Assembly (NCBI RefSeq): GCF_030818255.1
Contig: NZ_JAUTAG010000001.1
Coordinates: forward strand, 3,844,001-3,908,000
Origin: Microbacterium sp. SORGH_AS_0969
GTDB lineage: Bacteria > Actinomycetota > Actinomycetes > Actinomycetales > Microbacteriaceae
Direction of reading: 5' to 3'
Length of the DNA: 64,000 nucleotides
Every line of letters begins with the position of its first letter. Within the stretch, counting starts at the first letter, position 1. A program made the position numbers and the translations under genes. The notes beneath the pieces were generated by a model, which saw nothing but the letters and a program-made list of their open reading frames with translations, was not told the DNA's origin and did no database searches. This document shows, one piece after another, positions 51,218 to 61,828 of this stretch.

Positions 51218-51801
51218 CGCGACCTCCGTGCTGTGCGCGCTGCTCGAACCTCCGTCACGACGTAGTCGATCCCGGAGGCGATCGTGAGGATCACCGCGAC
51301 CGTCATCGTCACCACTCCGGCCCACCACACGGTGGAGCGCCAGGCCGCGGCATCCGAGAGGCTGGCGAAGGGAAGGAGCGCGATCGAGAGCGCAACGGCC
51401 TGAGCCACGGTCTTGAGCTTGCCCATCCACGCCGCCGCGAGCACGTGGTCGCTGACGACCATGAAGCGGTAGACCGTGATTCCCACCTCGCGGACGAGGA
51501 CGACGATGGTGACCCACCAGTCCAGCTCTCCGAGGATCGAGAGTCCCACGAACGCCACGCCCGTGAGCGCCTTGTCGGCGATCGGGTCGAGGAGCTTGCC
51601 GAGGTCGCTGACGATGTCGTACTTGCGGGCGATGTACCCGTCGATCCCATCCGTGGCGATCGCGACGATGAAGACGATGCCGGCCGCCCAGCGCAGCGCC
51701 CCGCCCGCCCCGCCGTCGGCGAGAAGCATCCACAGGAAGACCGGTGCGCACAGGATGCGCGCGATCGTGATCGCGTTCGGCAGCTGCGGGTGAACGGCCA
51801 T
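51214..51801 (-). CDS. pgsA: phosphatidylglycerophosphate synthase
   Basis: Inner-membrane CDP-alcohol phosphotransferase making PGP from CDP-diacylglycerol and glycerol-3-phosphate. The 195-residue protein has the full motif DGYIARKYDIVSDLGKLLDP (DGxxARx8Gx3D, the last Asp follows at PIAD) and about five helices. It is linked by one-base overlap to ftsK and by ATGA to cinA. Confidence 0.94.
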   Translation of the reverse strand: MAVHPQLPNAITIARILCAPVFLWMLLADGGAGGALRWAAGIVFIVAIATDGIDGYIARKYDIVSDLGKLLDPIADKALTGVAFVGLSILGELDWWVTIVVLVREVGITVYRFMVVSDHVLAAAWMGKLKTVAQAVALSIALLPFASLSDAAAWRSTVWWAGVVTMTVAVILTIASGIDYVVTEVRAARTARRSR

Positions 51802-54533
51802 CAGTCGCGGCCCGTCAGCTGCCAGGCGTCTTCCGACCCCTCATCGTCGTCGACCACCGGAACACCCTCGAACTGGGCTTCGATCGGGTCGGATCCGTAG
51901 CGATCGTCGGATGCCGCGGGCTCGGGAGCCTCGTCGCCTCGCAGACGCGCGAGAACCGCGGGGAGCTGCTCATTCGTCACGAGAACGTCTCGGGCCTTCG
52001 ATCCTTCGGACGGCCCGACGATCTCGCGCGATTCGAGAAGGTCCATCAGCCGGCCCGCTTTCGCGAATCCGACGCGGAGCTTTCGCTGGAGCATCGACGT
52101 CGAGCCGAACTGGGTCGAGACGACAAGCTCGGCCGCCGCGAGCAGGAGTTCGAGGTCGTCGCCGATATCGGCATCGATCTCCTTCTTCTCGGCCGCAGCC
52201 TGGACATCGGAGCGATACTCCGGGCGCGCCTGCTGGGTGACGTGAGCGACGACCTTCTCGATCTCTTGCTCGCTGACCCATGCCCCCTGCACGCGCAGCG
52301 CCTTCGACGCCCCCATCGGCAGGAAGAGCCCGTCGCCCTGGCCGATGAGACGATCCGCGCCGGGCTGATCGAGGATCACGCGGGAGTCGGTGACGCTGGT
52401 CACCGCGAACGCAAGTCGCGAGGGGACGTTGGCCTTGATCAGGCCCGTCACGACGTCGACGGAGGGACGCTGGGTCGCCAGGACGAGGTGGATGCCGCTG
52501 GCTCGGGCGAGCTGGGTGATGCGGACGATAGAGTCCTCGACGTCGCGCGGCGCGACCATCATGAGGTCCGCGAGCTCGTCCACGACGACCAGCAGGTAGG
52601 GGTAGGGCTTGAGAACGCGCTCGCTCCCCGCGGGCAGCTGGATCTCACCGGCGACGACCGCCTTGTTGAAGTCGTCGATGTGGCGGAATCCGAACGACGC
52701 GAGGTCGTCGTACCGCATGTCCATCTCTTTCACGACCCACTGGAGAGCCTCGGCGGCCTTCTTGGGGTTCGTGATGATCGGGGTGATGAGGTGCGGAACA
52801 CCGGCGTAGGAGGTGAGCTCCACGCGCTTCGGGTCGATGAGCACCATACGCACGTCCGACGGCTTCGCCCGCATGAGCAGGCTCGTGATCATCGAGTTGA
52901 CGAAGCTCGACTTTCCCGAGCCGGTGGACCCCGCGACGAGAAGGTGGGGCATCTTCGCGAGGTTCGCGACGACGAAGCCACCACCGACGTCCTTGCCGAC
53001 GCCGATCGTCATGGGGTGCGTCGACGAGGTCGCCGCATCGGAGCGCAGGATGTCGCCGAGCGTCACGATCTCGCGATCGGCGTTGGGGATCTCGACACCG
53101 ATCGCGCTCTTGCCGGGGATCGGGGCGAGGATGCGCACCTCGTTGGAGGCGACGGCGTAGGCGATGTTGTTGGTCAGCGCGGTGATGCGTTCGACCTTGA
53201 CGCCCGGTCCGACCTCGATCTCGTACTGCGTCACGGTCGGACCGCGAGAGAAGCCGGTCACCCGCGCGTCGACCTTGAACTGCTCCATGACGCTCTCGAT
53301 CGCCTTCACGACGGCGTCATTGGCAGCGGAACGAGCCTTGGGGGGTGTGCCGGTGGCAAGGGCGGTGACGGCAGGGAGCCGGTAGTTGGCCGACGGTGGA
53401 GCACCGGCGTTGTCGCCCCCGAGACCGGAGATGCCGGGCATGTCGTCGTCGGGGAGATCGTCGACGGGCGAATCGTCGTGAAGACCGCGGCCACTCGCCG
53501 CCTTCGCCAGAGTGGCGGCGTCAAAGACCTCCGTCAGGGCGTCGGGGGTGGGGACAGGCGGCGACGGCGGACGTACGGGCGCGGTGACCTGCTCCGGAGC
53601 GACGACGGGCGATTCGAAGCCCCCTTGCGGCGTTCCCGGGGTGAGCAGCTCGGTGAGGTCGTTGGAGCCAAGGGACCCGTCGACGTCTTCTTCGCGACCG
53701 GACTTGTTCCGACGCCACCAGGGCAGTGACTTCTCGACCGGCTCGTCGTCGGAGTCATCAGCGGGGAGCGCCTTTGTCGTGGCCGTACCGTCGCGCGCCT
53801 CGAGTTCTGCCCGCTCTGCTCCGAACAGCCAGGCGTAAAGCTCGCCGAGGCGGCGTCCGATGCGGTTCGGCGGCGTCTTGGTCAGGATCAACACACTCAA
53901 CACCGCGAGCAGCGACAGCGCGATGAATGCCCCAACTTCCGTTAGGAGCAGTGCGAGGGGTTCACCCACGATCCACCCGGCAATGCCGCCCGCGGGGCTC
54001 AGGACAGGCGGCCCGCCGTTGCTTGGCGCGGGACGCCCGCCCGCGACGTGGCAGAACCCGGCGAGAACGATGACGAAGAGCCCGAATCCTATTCCTACGC
54101 GGCCGTTGTCATGGACCGATGAGGGATGCCGAAACAGCCAGCCCGCGAGCAGCAACAACAGAACGGGAAGCACAAAAGCAACTCGTCCGAAGAGCATGCC
54201 GAAGCTGTAGGCGCTGATGAGAGCTGCCGCATCCGTACCGATGAAGAACCACTCGACCACCGCGCCGAGCGCAGCGAGCACCACCAGGAAGAACGGGAAA
54301 CCGTCGCGCCGCTGATCGCGCTCGAGGTTCTCGAAGCCGAAGGCCCGGAACATCCCTCCCACGCCGTGGGCGACCGCCATCCAGGCGCGCACGACGATGG
54401 ACGGCTTCTCGGGCTCATCGACATAGCGCTTTGGCGCGGGCGCCGAGCGCTTGGCCGCGGGCGCCGCGGCTTTGGATCGCGGCGTCCCCTTCGCGGGGGC
54501 GCGACCGCCGGAGGGGGACGAGGTACGAGCCAT
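51801..54533 (-). CDS. ftsK: DNA translocase FtsK
   Basis: 910-residue septal ATPase that pumps chromosome ends into daughter cells. Four to five membrane helices lie within about residues 70-240, then a Pro/Asp-rich linker, the alpha/beta motor with Walker [12 protein letters not shown] and [12 protein letters not shown], and the C-terminal gamma winged helix ([20 protein letters not shown]) that reads KOPS. TACCGT lies exactly 6 bases before the ATG, a leaderless promoter. First gene of ftsK-pgsA-cinA. Confidence 0.97.
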   Translation of the reverse strand: MARTSSPSGGRAPAKGTPRSKAAAPAAKRSAPAPKRYVDEPEKPSIVVRAWMAVAHGVGGMFRAFGFENLERDQRRDGFPFFLVVLAALGAVVEWFFIGTDAAALISAYSFGMLFGRVAFVLPVLLLLLAGWLFRHPSSVHDNGRVGIGFGLFVIVLAGFCHVAGGRPAPSNGGPPVLSPAGGIAGWIVGEPLALLLTEVGAFIALSLLAVLSVLILTKTPPNRIGRRLGELYAWLFGAERAELEARDGTATTKALPADDSDDEPVEKSLPWWRRNKSGREEDVDGSLGSNDLTELLTPGTPQGGFESPVVAPEQVTAPVRPPSPPVPTPDALTEVFDAATLAKAASGRGLHDDSPVDDLPDDDMPGISGLGGDNAGAPPSANYRLPAVTALATGTPPKARSAANDAVVKAIESVMEQFKVDARVTGFSRGPTVTQYEIEVGPGVKVERITALTNNIAYAVASNEVRILAPIPGKSAIGVEIPNADREIVTLGDILRSDAATSSTHPMTIGVGKDVGGGFVVANLAKMPHLLVAGSTGSGKSSFVNSMITSLLMRAKPSDVRMVLIDPKRVELTSYAGVPHLITPIITNPKKAAEALQWVVKEMDMRYDDLASFGFRHIDDFNKAVVAGEIQLPAGSERVLKPYPYLLVVVDELADLMMVAPRDVEDSIVRITQLARASGIHLVLATQRPSVDVVTGLIKANVPSRLAFAVTSVTDSRVILDQPGADRLIGQGDGLFLPMGASKALRVQGAWVSEQEIEKVVAHVTQQARPEYRSDVQAAAEKKEIDADIGDDLELLLAAAELVVSTQFGSTSMLQRKLRVGFAKAGRLMDLLESREIVGPSEGSKARDVLVTNEQLPAVLARLRGDEAPEPAASDDRYGSDPIEAQFEGVPVVDDDEGSEDAWQLTGRD

Positions 54534-54583
54534 GGTTCCACGGTAGGCGGGACCACCGACATTCGGGCGTACCGACGCGGGCT

Positions 54584-55075
54584 TCAGCGCAGTCGCTTCA
54601 CCATGACGTCACGCCCGATTCCTTTGCGCACCACGGCGAATCCCTCGGACCGATACAGCGAGACGGCGTAGTTGTCGCGCTCGACGCTGAGGCTGATACG
54701 GGCGTACCCCTGCGCCCGCGCGTGGTCGACGAGCCGCTGAAGGAGAGCGCGTCCGACCCCGTGCGCGCGCCAGACCGGCCGCACGCCGATGATGAGCTCA
54801 GGTACACCGGTTCCGACCCAGCCGAAGCCGGGCTCGTCGCGCGGCAGCATGCGGTACCACGCGGCTCCGATGGGTTCGCCTCCCGGCGATTCGGCGACGA
54901 AACCGGCGTCGCCGGGTCGCAGCCATCCCGCGATGTATCGGCGGTACTCGGCGCTGCTCAGGATCTCGTGACGCGGGCGCACCGCGCCGGCGCGCCAGGT
55001 CGCAGCCTCGACCGTCATGTCGGCGAGGAAGGCGCCGTCGGATGGGAGCGCCGCGCGGATCGGGAGAGCGGGCAT
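54584..55075 (-). CDS. GNAT-family N-acetyltransferase
   Basis: 163 residues starting [20 protein letters not shown]. The acetyl-CoA motif is [20 protein letters not shown], followed by [20 protein letters not shown]. Substrate unknown. TATCAT lies exactly 6 bases before the ATG at 55075, which decides the start against a longer open frame that runs into the rnj side. Confidence 0.88.
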   Translation of the reverse strand: MPALPIRAALPSDGAFLADMTVEAATWRAGAVRPRHEILSSAEYRRYIAGWLRPGDAGFVAESPGGEPIGAAWYRMLPRDEPGFGWVGTGVPELIIGVRPVWRAHGVGRALLQRLVDHARAQGYARISLSVERDNYAVSLYRSEGFAVVRKGIGRDVMVKRLR

Positions 55076-55137
55076 GCCCGCATGATAGCGGGGAACGACG
55101 GAGCGCCACGGGCGAACCCGTGACGCTCCGGAGGGGA

Positions 55138-56814
55138 TCAGGCCTCGATGATCAGCGGCACGATCATGGGGCGCCGACGCAACGACTGATTCACCCAACG
55201 CCCGATGGTACGGCGCACGACCTGCGACAGGGCGTGGTTGTCACGCACGCCGGACTGCGCGGCCTCGGTGAGGGCCGCCGCGATCTTGGGCTTGACGCTC
55301 TCGAAGACCGAGTCGTTCTCGGCGACGCCACGCGCGTGGATGTCGGGTCCGGACACGATCTTGCCGGTTGCCGAGTCGACGACCACGATCACCGAGATGA
55401 AGCCCTCTTCACCGAGGATGCGACGGTCCTTGAGATCGGCATCCGTGATGGCACCCACCGACGACCCGTCCACGTAGACGAAACCGATGTCGAGCTGACC
55501 GACGACCGTCGCGACGCCGTCGCGCAGGTCGACGACTGTCCCGTTCTCACCGAGGATCGTGTTCTGCTCGGGGATCCCGGTCTCCTGGGCCAGCTTCGCG
55601 TTGGCCATCAGATGCCGGTACTCGCCGTGCACGGGCAGCACGTTCTTGGGCTGGAGGATGTTGTAGCAGTACAGCAGCTCGCCCGCGGCGGCGTGACCCG
55701 ACACGTGCACCTTGGCGTTGCCCTTGTGCACCACGGTCGCACCGAGCTTGGTGAGGCCGTCGATCACGCGGTAGATCGCGTTCTCGTTTCCGGGGATCTG
55801 GCTGGATGCCAGGATGATCGTGTCGCCCTCGCCCGGCTCGATCGCGTGGTCGAGGTTGGCCATGCGGCTGAGCACCGCCATCGGCTCGCCCTGCGAACCG
55901 GTCGACATGTAGACGATTCTGTCGTCGGGAAGGTCGCGAGCCTTCTTGTAGTCGATGAGCACGCCGTCGGGGACGTTCAGGTAGCCGAGATCGGCGGCGA
56001 TGCCCATGTTGCGCACCATGCTGCGCCCGAGCAGCGCTACGCGACGACCGTTGGCGTGCGCGGCGTCAAGCACCTGCTGCACGCGGTGCACGTGGCTGGA
56101 GAAGCTCGCCACGACCACGCGGCGAGGCGCCTTGGCGATCACCTGGTCGAGCACGGGGCCGATGCCCCGCTCCGTCGGGGTGAAGCCGGGCACGTCGGCG
56201 TTCGTGGAGTCGACCAGGAAGAGATCGACGCCCTCTTCGCCGAGGCGGGCAAACGCGCGCAGGTCGGTGATGCGGCCGTCGAGCGGCAGCTGGTCCATCT
56301 TGAAGTCGCCGGTGGCCAGCGCGAGGCCCGCGGGCGTGCGGATCGCGACGGCCAAGGCATCCGGGATCGAGTGGTTCACCGCGATGAACTCGAGGTCGAA
56401 GGGACCCACCTGTTCGCGCTGGCCCTCCTCCACCGTCAGCGTGAACGGCCGGATGCGGTGCTCCTTGAGCTTCGCCTCGATCAGGGCGAGCGTGAGTCCC
56501 GAGCCGATGAGGGGGATGTCGGCCTTCAACTTCAGCAGGTACGGGACCGCGCCGATGTGGTCTTCGTGGCCGTGCGTGAGCACGACGCCGACGATGTCGT
56601 CGAGTCGGTGCTTGATGGGCTCGAAGTCCGGCAGGATCAGGTCGACGCCGGGCTGGTGCTCCTCGGGGAACAGCACGCCGCAGTCCACGACGAGGAGTTT
56701 GCCCTCGTACTCGAACACCGTCATGTTGCGTCCGACCTCGCCGAGTCCGCCGAGCGGGAAGACGCGGAGTGTGCCGGGGGCGAGCTCCGGCGGATCGTAA
56801 ACGGTCGTGGGCAT
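55138..56814 (-). CDS. rnj: ribonuclease J
   Basis: 558-residue metallo-beta-lactamase/beta-CASP ribonuclease with 5'-3' exo- and endonuclease activity, a main RNA-turnover enzyme in actinobacteria lacking other pathways. Zn motif HGHEDHIG, GDFKMDQ, and the beta-CASP PVHGEYRH segment are intact. The ATG has GAGGAGG five bases upstream. Two GGATGCC hairpins precede it (56827-56879), the first directly touching the ribosome binding site. It is followed in the usual actinobacterial order by dapA upstream. Confidence 0.96.
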   Translation of the reverse strand: MPTTVYDPPELAPGTLRVFPLGGLGEVGRNMTVFEYEGKLLVVDCGVLFPEEHQPGVDLILPDFEPIKHRLDDIVGVVLTHGHEDHIGAVPYLLKLKADIPLIGSGLTLALIEAKLKEHRIRPFTLTVEEGQREQVGPFDLEFIAVNHSIPDALAVAIRTPAGLALATGDFKMDQLPLDGRITDLRAFARLGEEGVDLFLVDSTNADVPGFTPTERGIGPVLDQVIAKAPRRVVVASFSSHVHRVQQVLDAAHANGRRVALLGRSMVRNMGIAADLGYLNVPDGVLIDYKKARDLPDDRIVYMSTGSQGEPMAVLSRMANLDHAIEPGEGDTIILASSQIPGNENAIYRVIDGLTKLGATVVHKGNAKVHVSGHAAAGELLYCYNILQPKNVLPVHGEYRHLMANAKLAQETGIPEQNTILGENGTVVDLRDGVATVVGQLDIGFVYVDGSSVGAITDADLKDRRILGEEGFISVIVVVDSATGKIVSGPDIHARGVAENDSVFESVKPKIAAALTEAAQSGVRDNHALSQVVRRTIGRWVNQSLRRRPMIVPLIIEA

Positions 56815-56826
56815 ATGTGCCTCCTC

Positions 56827-56879
56827 GGATGCCACCGCGTGGCATCCCTCTTCTTTTCGGATGCCGGCCGGCGGCATCC
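56827..56879 (-). promoter_or_regulatory. two GGATGCC hairpins in the rnj leader
   Basis: GGATGCCAC-cgc-GTGGCATCC (56827-56847) and GGATGCCG-gccgg-CGGCATCC (56859-56879) are perfect stems separated by 11 A-rich bases on the minus strand. The first ends exactly where GAGGAGG of rnj begins. Confidence 0.7.
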
Positions 56880-56921
56880 TTCTTGTCACGTCCCCAGCCG
56901 CGGATCGGCGGACGCCGATGT

Positions 56922-57899
56922 CTATCGCGTCGTGCCGTGCACCTTCGGCAGGGCACCGCCGGCGGCCGCGTTGCGGTCAGGGCGGAAGTTGGAGAAGTCG
57001 GCGCCGGCCACGTTCTTCACGAGGGCCAGTTCGTCTTCGATGACGGCGGCTTCCCACTCTTCGGGGCCGACGAGGGGAAGGCGCACGCGCGGGCTGCCGA
57101 TGCGGCCGAGGCCGTGCAGGATGTACTTCGCCGCGACCGTGCCGGGAACGTGCGTCATCACGGCGCGGACGAGCGGTTCGAGGCTCTGGTGCGCGGCGGT
57201 GGCCGACGCGAGATCGCCCGCGTTCACGGCATCCACGATCGTCCGGTAGGGCGTGGCGGTGATGTTCGCCGTCACACCGATGAGGCCGCTCGCACCGATC
57301 GAGAGGTGCGGGAGCACGTTCGCGTCGTCGCCGGAGAAGTACATGAGGTCGGTCTGGTTCAGGACCCGGCTGACCTCGCTGAAGTCGCCCTTGGCGTCTT
57401 TGATGGCGAGGATGTTCGGGTGCTTGGCGAGACGGAGGATCGTCTCGTACTTGATGGGCACACCCGTGCGGCCGGGGATGTCGTAGAGGATGACCGGCAG
57501 ATCGGTCGCGTCGGCGACGAGGCGGAAGTGCGTCAGGATGCCGGCCTGCGTGGGCTTGTTGTAGTACGGCGTGACGATCATGATGCCGTCGGCGCCGGCC
57601 TTCTCGCTCGCTTTGTAGAGCTCGATCGCGTGCGCGGTCTCGTTCGAGCCGCCGCCCGTGATGATCTTGGCGCGTCCGGCCGAGACGCTCTTGCCGACCT
57701 CCACCAGACGCAGCTTCTCTGGGTCGGTGAGGGTCGAGGTCTCACCCGTGGTGCCGGTGACGACGATGCCGTCGGCTCCCGCGCTGATGACGTCGTCGAT
57801 GTGCTTCTCGGTGGCGGGCCAATCGACTTCGCCGTCGGCGGTCATCGGGGTGATGAGCGCGACGAGCACCTGACCGAAGGGATTGCCGGAGTGCGTCAT
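56922..57899 (-). CDS. dapA: 4-hydroxy-tetrahydrodipicolinate synthase
   Basis: First enzyme of the diaminopimelate/lysine branch, condensing pyruvate with aspartate semialdehyde. The 325-residue barrel has GTTGETSTL, YYNKPTQ, Tyr139 (LYDIPGR) and the Schiff-base Lys167 (AIKDAKGD). TACCCT lies exactly 6 bases before the ATG, the leaderless layout. The C-terminus has an extra charged segment of about 20 residues. Confidence 0.97.
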   Translation of the reverse strand: MTHSGNPFGQVLVALITPMTADGEVDWPATEKHIDDVISAGADGIVVTGTTGETSTLTDPEKLRLVEVGKSVSAGRAKIITGGGSNETAHAIELYKASEKAGADGIMIVTPYYNKPTQAGILTHFRLVADATDLPVILYDIPGRTGVPIKYETILRLAKHPNILAIKDAKGDFSEVSRVLNQTDLMYFSGDDANVLPHLSIGASGLIGVTANITATPYRTIVDAVNAGDLASATAAHQSLEPLVRAVMTHVPGTVAAKYILHGLGRIGSPRVRLPLVGPEEWEAAVIEDELALVKNVAGADFSNFRPDRNAAAGGALPKVHGTTR

Positions 57900-58007
57900 G
57901 CTCCCAGGGTATCGGTTCGCGACCCGCGGTCCTCAGCGTCCATCTGCATGATCGGTGTGACCAGAGTGAACACCGGGCGTCGAACGGCCCGTCATTCCCC
58001 GCCTCGG

Positions 58008-58856
58008 TCATGCATGTGGACCGCCACGCGCCTGTGCGCGCCGCGCCAGGATCGCCGCCTCCACCAGATGCCACTCGTGGAGCACGAGTGCGTAATCGAA
58101 CCGCAGGGTCTCGAACCCCTGCGCCGCAGCGATCGCGTCACGTCGCAGATCCTTGTGCCGCATGACCACCCCGTCGTGGTTCGCACGGCCGTCGGTCTCC
58201 AGGATGATCCGCCCGTCGAGCAAGAAATCCACCACGCCGACGCCGGGGAGACGCACCTGGCTCTCGAGTCGAATGCCGAGGCGGCTCAGCCGCAGACGCA
58301 GGATCGACTCGAGACCGCTGTCGGCGTCGGGCCGAGCGAGGTCGACGAGCCTTCGCTGCCCGGCCCGCAGTCCGGCCCTCACCTCGGCGCGCTGCGCCCG
58401 ATCGATCAGCCCTTTGCGCCACGCCGATTCGAAGGCGGCGAAGAAGACCTCGTCGCCGAGGCACGATGCCACTTGGACCAGAGCCTGCACGATCGAGACC
58501 ACGCCGAACGCGGAGGTCCCGGCGTCGTGGTGGGTCACGCATCGGGATCCGGCATGCGGGTGGCGCCGACCCGAAGTCCCCAACCAGACGTGGAGGCGTG
58601 CCTCGTCGTCCCACAGCCAGACACCCAGGCAACGGAGCGCGGAGGCGCAGGCCACGGATCCGCCGTGCACCGCGGCCGCCTTGACGATCGGATCGGCATC
58701 GGGCAGGGCGAGAACCCCCTCGCGCAAGCGCTCCAAGGTGTCTCCGCGCACGAATCGGCGGATGTCGGCGACTGTCGCGCCATGAGCGAGCAGGTGGGCG
58801 CGGCGCATGACTCCCCCGGCTCGGGCCACGAGATCGACGGCGGTGGAGGTTCGCAC
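58008..58856 (-). CDS. AbiEi-like / DUF559 endonuclease-fold protein
   Basis: 282 residues. The N-terminal third (GGVMRRAHLLAHGATVADIR) resembles the AbiEi-type winged-helix antitoxin domain; the C-terminal part is a DUF559 (Vsr-like) PD-(D/E)xK fold: VVDFLLDGRIILETDGRANHD, with D200, E210 and D212 as probable metal ligands. No AbiEii-like toxin is adjacent. Such solitary proteins are frequent in Microbacteriaceae and of unknown role. It starts with GTG. Confidence 0.8.
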   Translation of the reverse strand: MRTSTAVDLVARAGGVMRRAHLLAHGATVADIRRFVRGDTLERLREGVLALPDADPIVKAAAVHGGSVACASALRCLGVWLWDDEARLHVWLGTSGRRHPHAGSRCVTHHDAGTSAFGVVSIVQALVQVASCLGDEVFFAAFESAWRKGLIDRAQRAEVRAGLRAGQRRLVDLARPDADSGLESILRLRLSRLGIRLESQVRLPGVGVVDFLLDGRIILETDGRANHDGVVMRHKDLRRDAIAAAQGFETLRFDYALVLHEWHLVEAAILARRAQARGGPHA

Positions 58857-59069
58857 GGATGCAGAGTGCAGGACGGCGAAGTCCGCGCGAGGCGATTTCG
58901 GGCGAATGTGGATAACTCGATGATGGGTGGGTCGGGCCGGCGTGGTTCAGATGCATGACCGGTGGGGCGTATGTGTCCTCACGCGACGGACAAGGGCGGA
59001 ATCGGGCAGTCGCTCCGACATCTGGGCACGCGCGAAGGACGACCCCGCACGGACGCCTAGGGTGGCGGA

Positions 59070-59606
59070 ATGAGCTGGACCACCCGCGCGACCCGCACCG
59101 TCTACGAGAACCCCTGGATCCACGTGCGCGAAGACCAGGTCACCGGCCCGCACGGCGACGGCATCTACGGCGTCGTCCGGATGCAGCACCCCGCCGTCTT
59201 CGTCATCGCGCTCGACGACGAGGATCGGATCTGCCTGGTGGAGCTCGAGCGTTACACGACGGGCCGTTCGATCGAGGTCCCGGCGGGAGGGTCCGACGGA
59301 GAGGATCCGCTCGTCGCCGCTCAGCGCGAGTTGCTCGAAGAGACCGGGGTGACGGCATCCGACTGGCAGTATCTGGGGCGTATGAACGCGCTCAACGGCA
59401 TCGCGGACGCGCCCGAGCACGTCTACCTCGCGCGGGGGCTCTCGATGACGGATGCCGCTGCCTCGCAGCACGAGGAAGGCATCGACGCGGTGCGATGGAT
59501 TCCATTCGCGGAGGCGCTGACGCTCGTCGCCGACGGTGAGATCACCGACGGCGAGACCATCGCGGCACTCGCTTTCGCCGGAATCCGGCTGGGGCGATTC
59601 CGCTAG
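59070..59606 (+). CDS. NUDIX hydrolase, ADP-sugar type
   Basis: 178 residues. The NUDIX box reads PAGGSDGEDPLVAAQRELLE followed by ETGV, the pattern of ADP-ribose/ADP-sugar pyrophosphatases, with the REL..EE metal site intact. TAGGGT lies exactly 6 bases before the ATG, the leaderless layout. It converges on the SDR gene, 6 bases from its end. Substrate is inferred only at family level. Confidence 0.9.
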   Translation: MSWTTRATRTVYENPWIHVREDQVTGPHGDGIYGVVRMQHPAVFVIALDDEDRICLVELERYTTGRSIEVPAGGSDGEDPLVAAQRELLEETGVTASDWQYLGRMNALNGIADAPEHVYLARGLSMTDAAASQHEEGIDAVRWIPFAEALTLVADGEITDGETIAALAFAGIRLGRFR

Positions 59607-59612
59607 CGGTAC

Positions 59613-60365
59613 TCAGCGGCCGCGCGCCGCCGCGCGCACGACCACCGAATCGGGCAGCAGTCGTGACGCCGCGACGATGACCTTGTAGCGCCAGGAGGGA
59701 ATCGACACCGCGCGACCGCGGGCCGCGTCTCGCAAGCCCTCGCGCACGACCGTCTCGGCATCGAGCCAGAGGCCGGGGGCGACCCCTTCCTGTCCCGGCG
59801 GTAGGCCGAGTCGCTCGTGGAAGTTCGTGTGGACGAAGCCCGGGCACACGGCGGTGACTGTGACGCCCCGCGGCCCGTACACGACGTTCGCCCACCGGCT
59901 GAACGAGATGAGCCACCCCTTGACCGCGCCGTAGGTTCCGCGCGGTACGAAACCGGCGACCGACGCGACGTTGACGATGCGCCCGCTCCCCCGCGCCAGC
60001 ATGGGGCCGAGAGCTGCGTGCGTGAGACGCAGCGCAGCCTCGACGTGAAGCCGCAGATGTCGCACCTCGTCATCGACGGGGTTCTTCTCGAAGGCGAGGT
60101 CGAGGCCGAAACCCGCGTTGTTGACGAGCACGTCGACGCCGTCGGCCAGGCGGTCCTCGACGGCGGCGAGCGCGTCGGCCTCGAGGAGGTCCGCGACGAG
60201 AACCTCGACGCGGACGTCGAGACGGCCCCTGATCTCGGCCGAGAGCCCCTCCAGAGCCGTCCGGTCACGCGCCACGAGAACCAGGTCCGCTCCGCGCCCC
60301 GCGAGCTGGCGGGCGAACTCCGCCCCGAGTCCGGAGCTTGCTCCCGTGATGAGGGCGGTGGGCAT
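59613..60365 (-). CDS. short-chain dehydrogenase/reductase
   Basis: 250-residue classical SDR: TGASSGLGAEFA (cofactor), DVLVNNAGFG, and the catalytic YGAVK with the Ser in VASVAG. The arrangement is typical of NADP(H)-type SDRs of the YqjQ/DltE group. Substrate unknown. The ATG at 60365 lies just before the folA stop, so it may be coupled to thyA-folA. Confidence 0.88.
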   Translation of the reverse strand: MPTALITGASSGLGAEFARQLAGRGADLVLVARDRTALEGLSAEIRGRLDVRVEVLVADLLEADALAAVEDRLADGVDVLVNNAGFGLDLAFEKNPVDDEVRHLRLHVEAALRLTHAALGPMLARGSGRIVNVASVAGFVPRGTYGAVKGWLISFSRWANVVYGPRGVTVTAVCPGFVHTNFHERLGLPPGQEGVAPGLWLDAETVVREGLRDAARGRAVSIPSWRYKVIVAASRLLPDSVVVRAAARGR

Positions 60366-60366
60366 G

Positions 60367-60867
60367 TCAGGCCTCCGGTCGACGATACGTCTCGAAGCGG
60401 TACCGGATGCCGCCCCTCGAGAGGTGCCACCCGGCTTCGGGGTCGGCGGCGTCGCGATGCCAGCCGTCGATCGACGGTGCGAAGGTGTCACCGTCGACGG
60501 AGACGTCGAGACGGGTCACCTCGACGACGTCGGCGCGGTCGATGGCGTCGGCGTACAGTCGCCCGCCGCCGATCACCCAGACCTCGTCGCTCCCGGCGAG
60601 GGCGAGCGCCTCGTCGAGGGAGGCGGCCTTCTCGGCCCCTTCGGTGCCCCAGGTATCGGATCGCGTCACGACGATGTTGCGTCGTCCGGGCAGGGGACGG
60701 AAGCGCGGTGGGAGCGACTCCCACGTGCGCCGTCCCATGATGACGTCGGACGACCCGGTCACGGCGCGGAAGTGCGCGAGGTCTTCGGGAACGTGCCAGG
60801 GCATTCCGCCATCGGCACCGATGACACCGCCGTGGGCCTCGGCCCAGACGAGCCCGACGGAGGTCAT
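60367..60867 (-). CDS. folA: dihydrofolate reductase
   Basis: Regenerates tetrahydrofolate after thymidylate synthesis. 166 residues with [31 protein letters not shown] and [10 protein letters not shown], all diagnostic. The ATG overlaps the thyA stop (ATGA). Confidence 0.95.
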   Translation of the reverse strand: MTSVGLVWAEAHGGVIGADGGMPWHVPEDLAHFRAVTGSSDVIMGRRTWESLPPRFRPLPGRRNIVVTRSDTWGTEGAEKAASLDEALALAGSDEVWVIGGGRLYADAIDRADVVEVTRLDVSVDGDTFAPSIDGWHRDAADPEAGWHLSRGGIRYRFETYRRPEA

Positions 60868-61673
60868 ACCGCGACGGCCCCGCGGATGGCCGGGTGGTGC
60901 TGGTAGTCGTCGACGACGATGTCGTCGTAGGTGTACTCGAAAACCGACTCGGGGGTCCGAGCGAAGCGCAGCGTCGGGTACGGGTACGGCTCGCGCGTGA
61001 GCTGCTCCCGCACCTGCTCCCGGTGGTTGTCGTACACGTGGCAGTCGCCGCCGGTCCAGACGAACTCCCCGGGCTCGAGACCGGTCTGCTGCGCGACCAT
61101 CAGCGTGAGCAGTGCGTAGGAGGCGATGTTGAAGGGGACGCCGAGGAACATGTCGGCGCTGCGCTGGTAGAGCTGGCACGACAGCTTGCCGTCGGCGACA
61201 TAGAACTGGAAGAGCGCGTGGCACGGGGCGAGCGCCATCTCGGGGATGTCGGCGGGGTTCCACGCCGAGACGATCAGGCGCCGCGAGTCGGGATCACGAC
61301 GGATCTGCTCGATCACTTGGGCGATCTGGTCGATCGTCCCCCCGTCGGCCGTCGGCCAGGAACGCCACTGCACCCCGTAGACCGGTCCGAGCTCGCCGTC
61401 GGCGTCGGCCCACTCGTCCCAGATGGTGACGCCGTTGTCCTTCAGCCACCCGACATTGGATTCTCCGCGCAGGAACCACAGCAGCTCGTACACGATCGAC
61501 TTGAGGTGGACGCGCTTGGTCGTGATGAGGGGGAAGCCCTCGGCGAGGTCGAAGCGGATCTGTCGACCGAAGACGCTCGTGGTGCCGGTGCCGGTGCGAT
61601 CCGACTTGTGCGTGCCCGTCTCGAGCACGTCGCGCAGCAGGTCTTCGTACGGGGTGGGGATGTCGGCGGTCAC
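60864..61673 (-). CDS. thyA: thymidylate synthase
   Basis: Folate-dependent conversion of dUMP to dTMP. 269 residues with the catalytic Cys151 in [12 protein letters not shown] and [12 protein letters not shown]. The start is GTG 61673, with TATCGT 7 bases upstream (leaderless type). It forms the common thyA-folA pair. Confidence 0.97.
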   Translation of the reverse strand: MTADIPTPYEDLLRDVLETGTHKSDRTGTGTTSVFGRQIRFDLAEGFPLITTKRVHLKSIVYELLWFLRGESNVGWLKDNGVTIWDEWADADGELGPVYGVQWRSWPTADGGTIDQIAQVIEQIRRDPDSRRLIVSAWNPADIPEMALAPCHALFQFYVADGKLSCQLYQRSADMFLGVPFNIASYALLTLMVAQQTGLEPGEFVWTGGDCHVYDNHREQVREQLTREPYPYPTLRFARTPESVFEYTYDDIVVDDYQHHPAIRGAVAV

Positions 61674-61828
61674 GGCCCTCACGATACCCGCGATGCGTTC
61701 CCCACCGGCATCCAGGGAGCGGTCGCGTGGACGGTTCGCGGTCCGTTTCGGCTGGGGAGGAGAGTGGGCGGCGTCACGTTCCGACTCATCAGCCCCGACG
61801 TCGGATACGGCGGCTAGCGTTGTCGATC

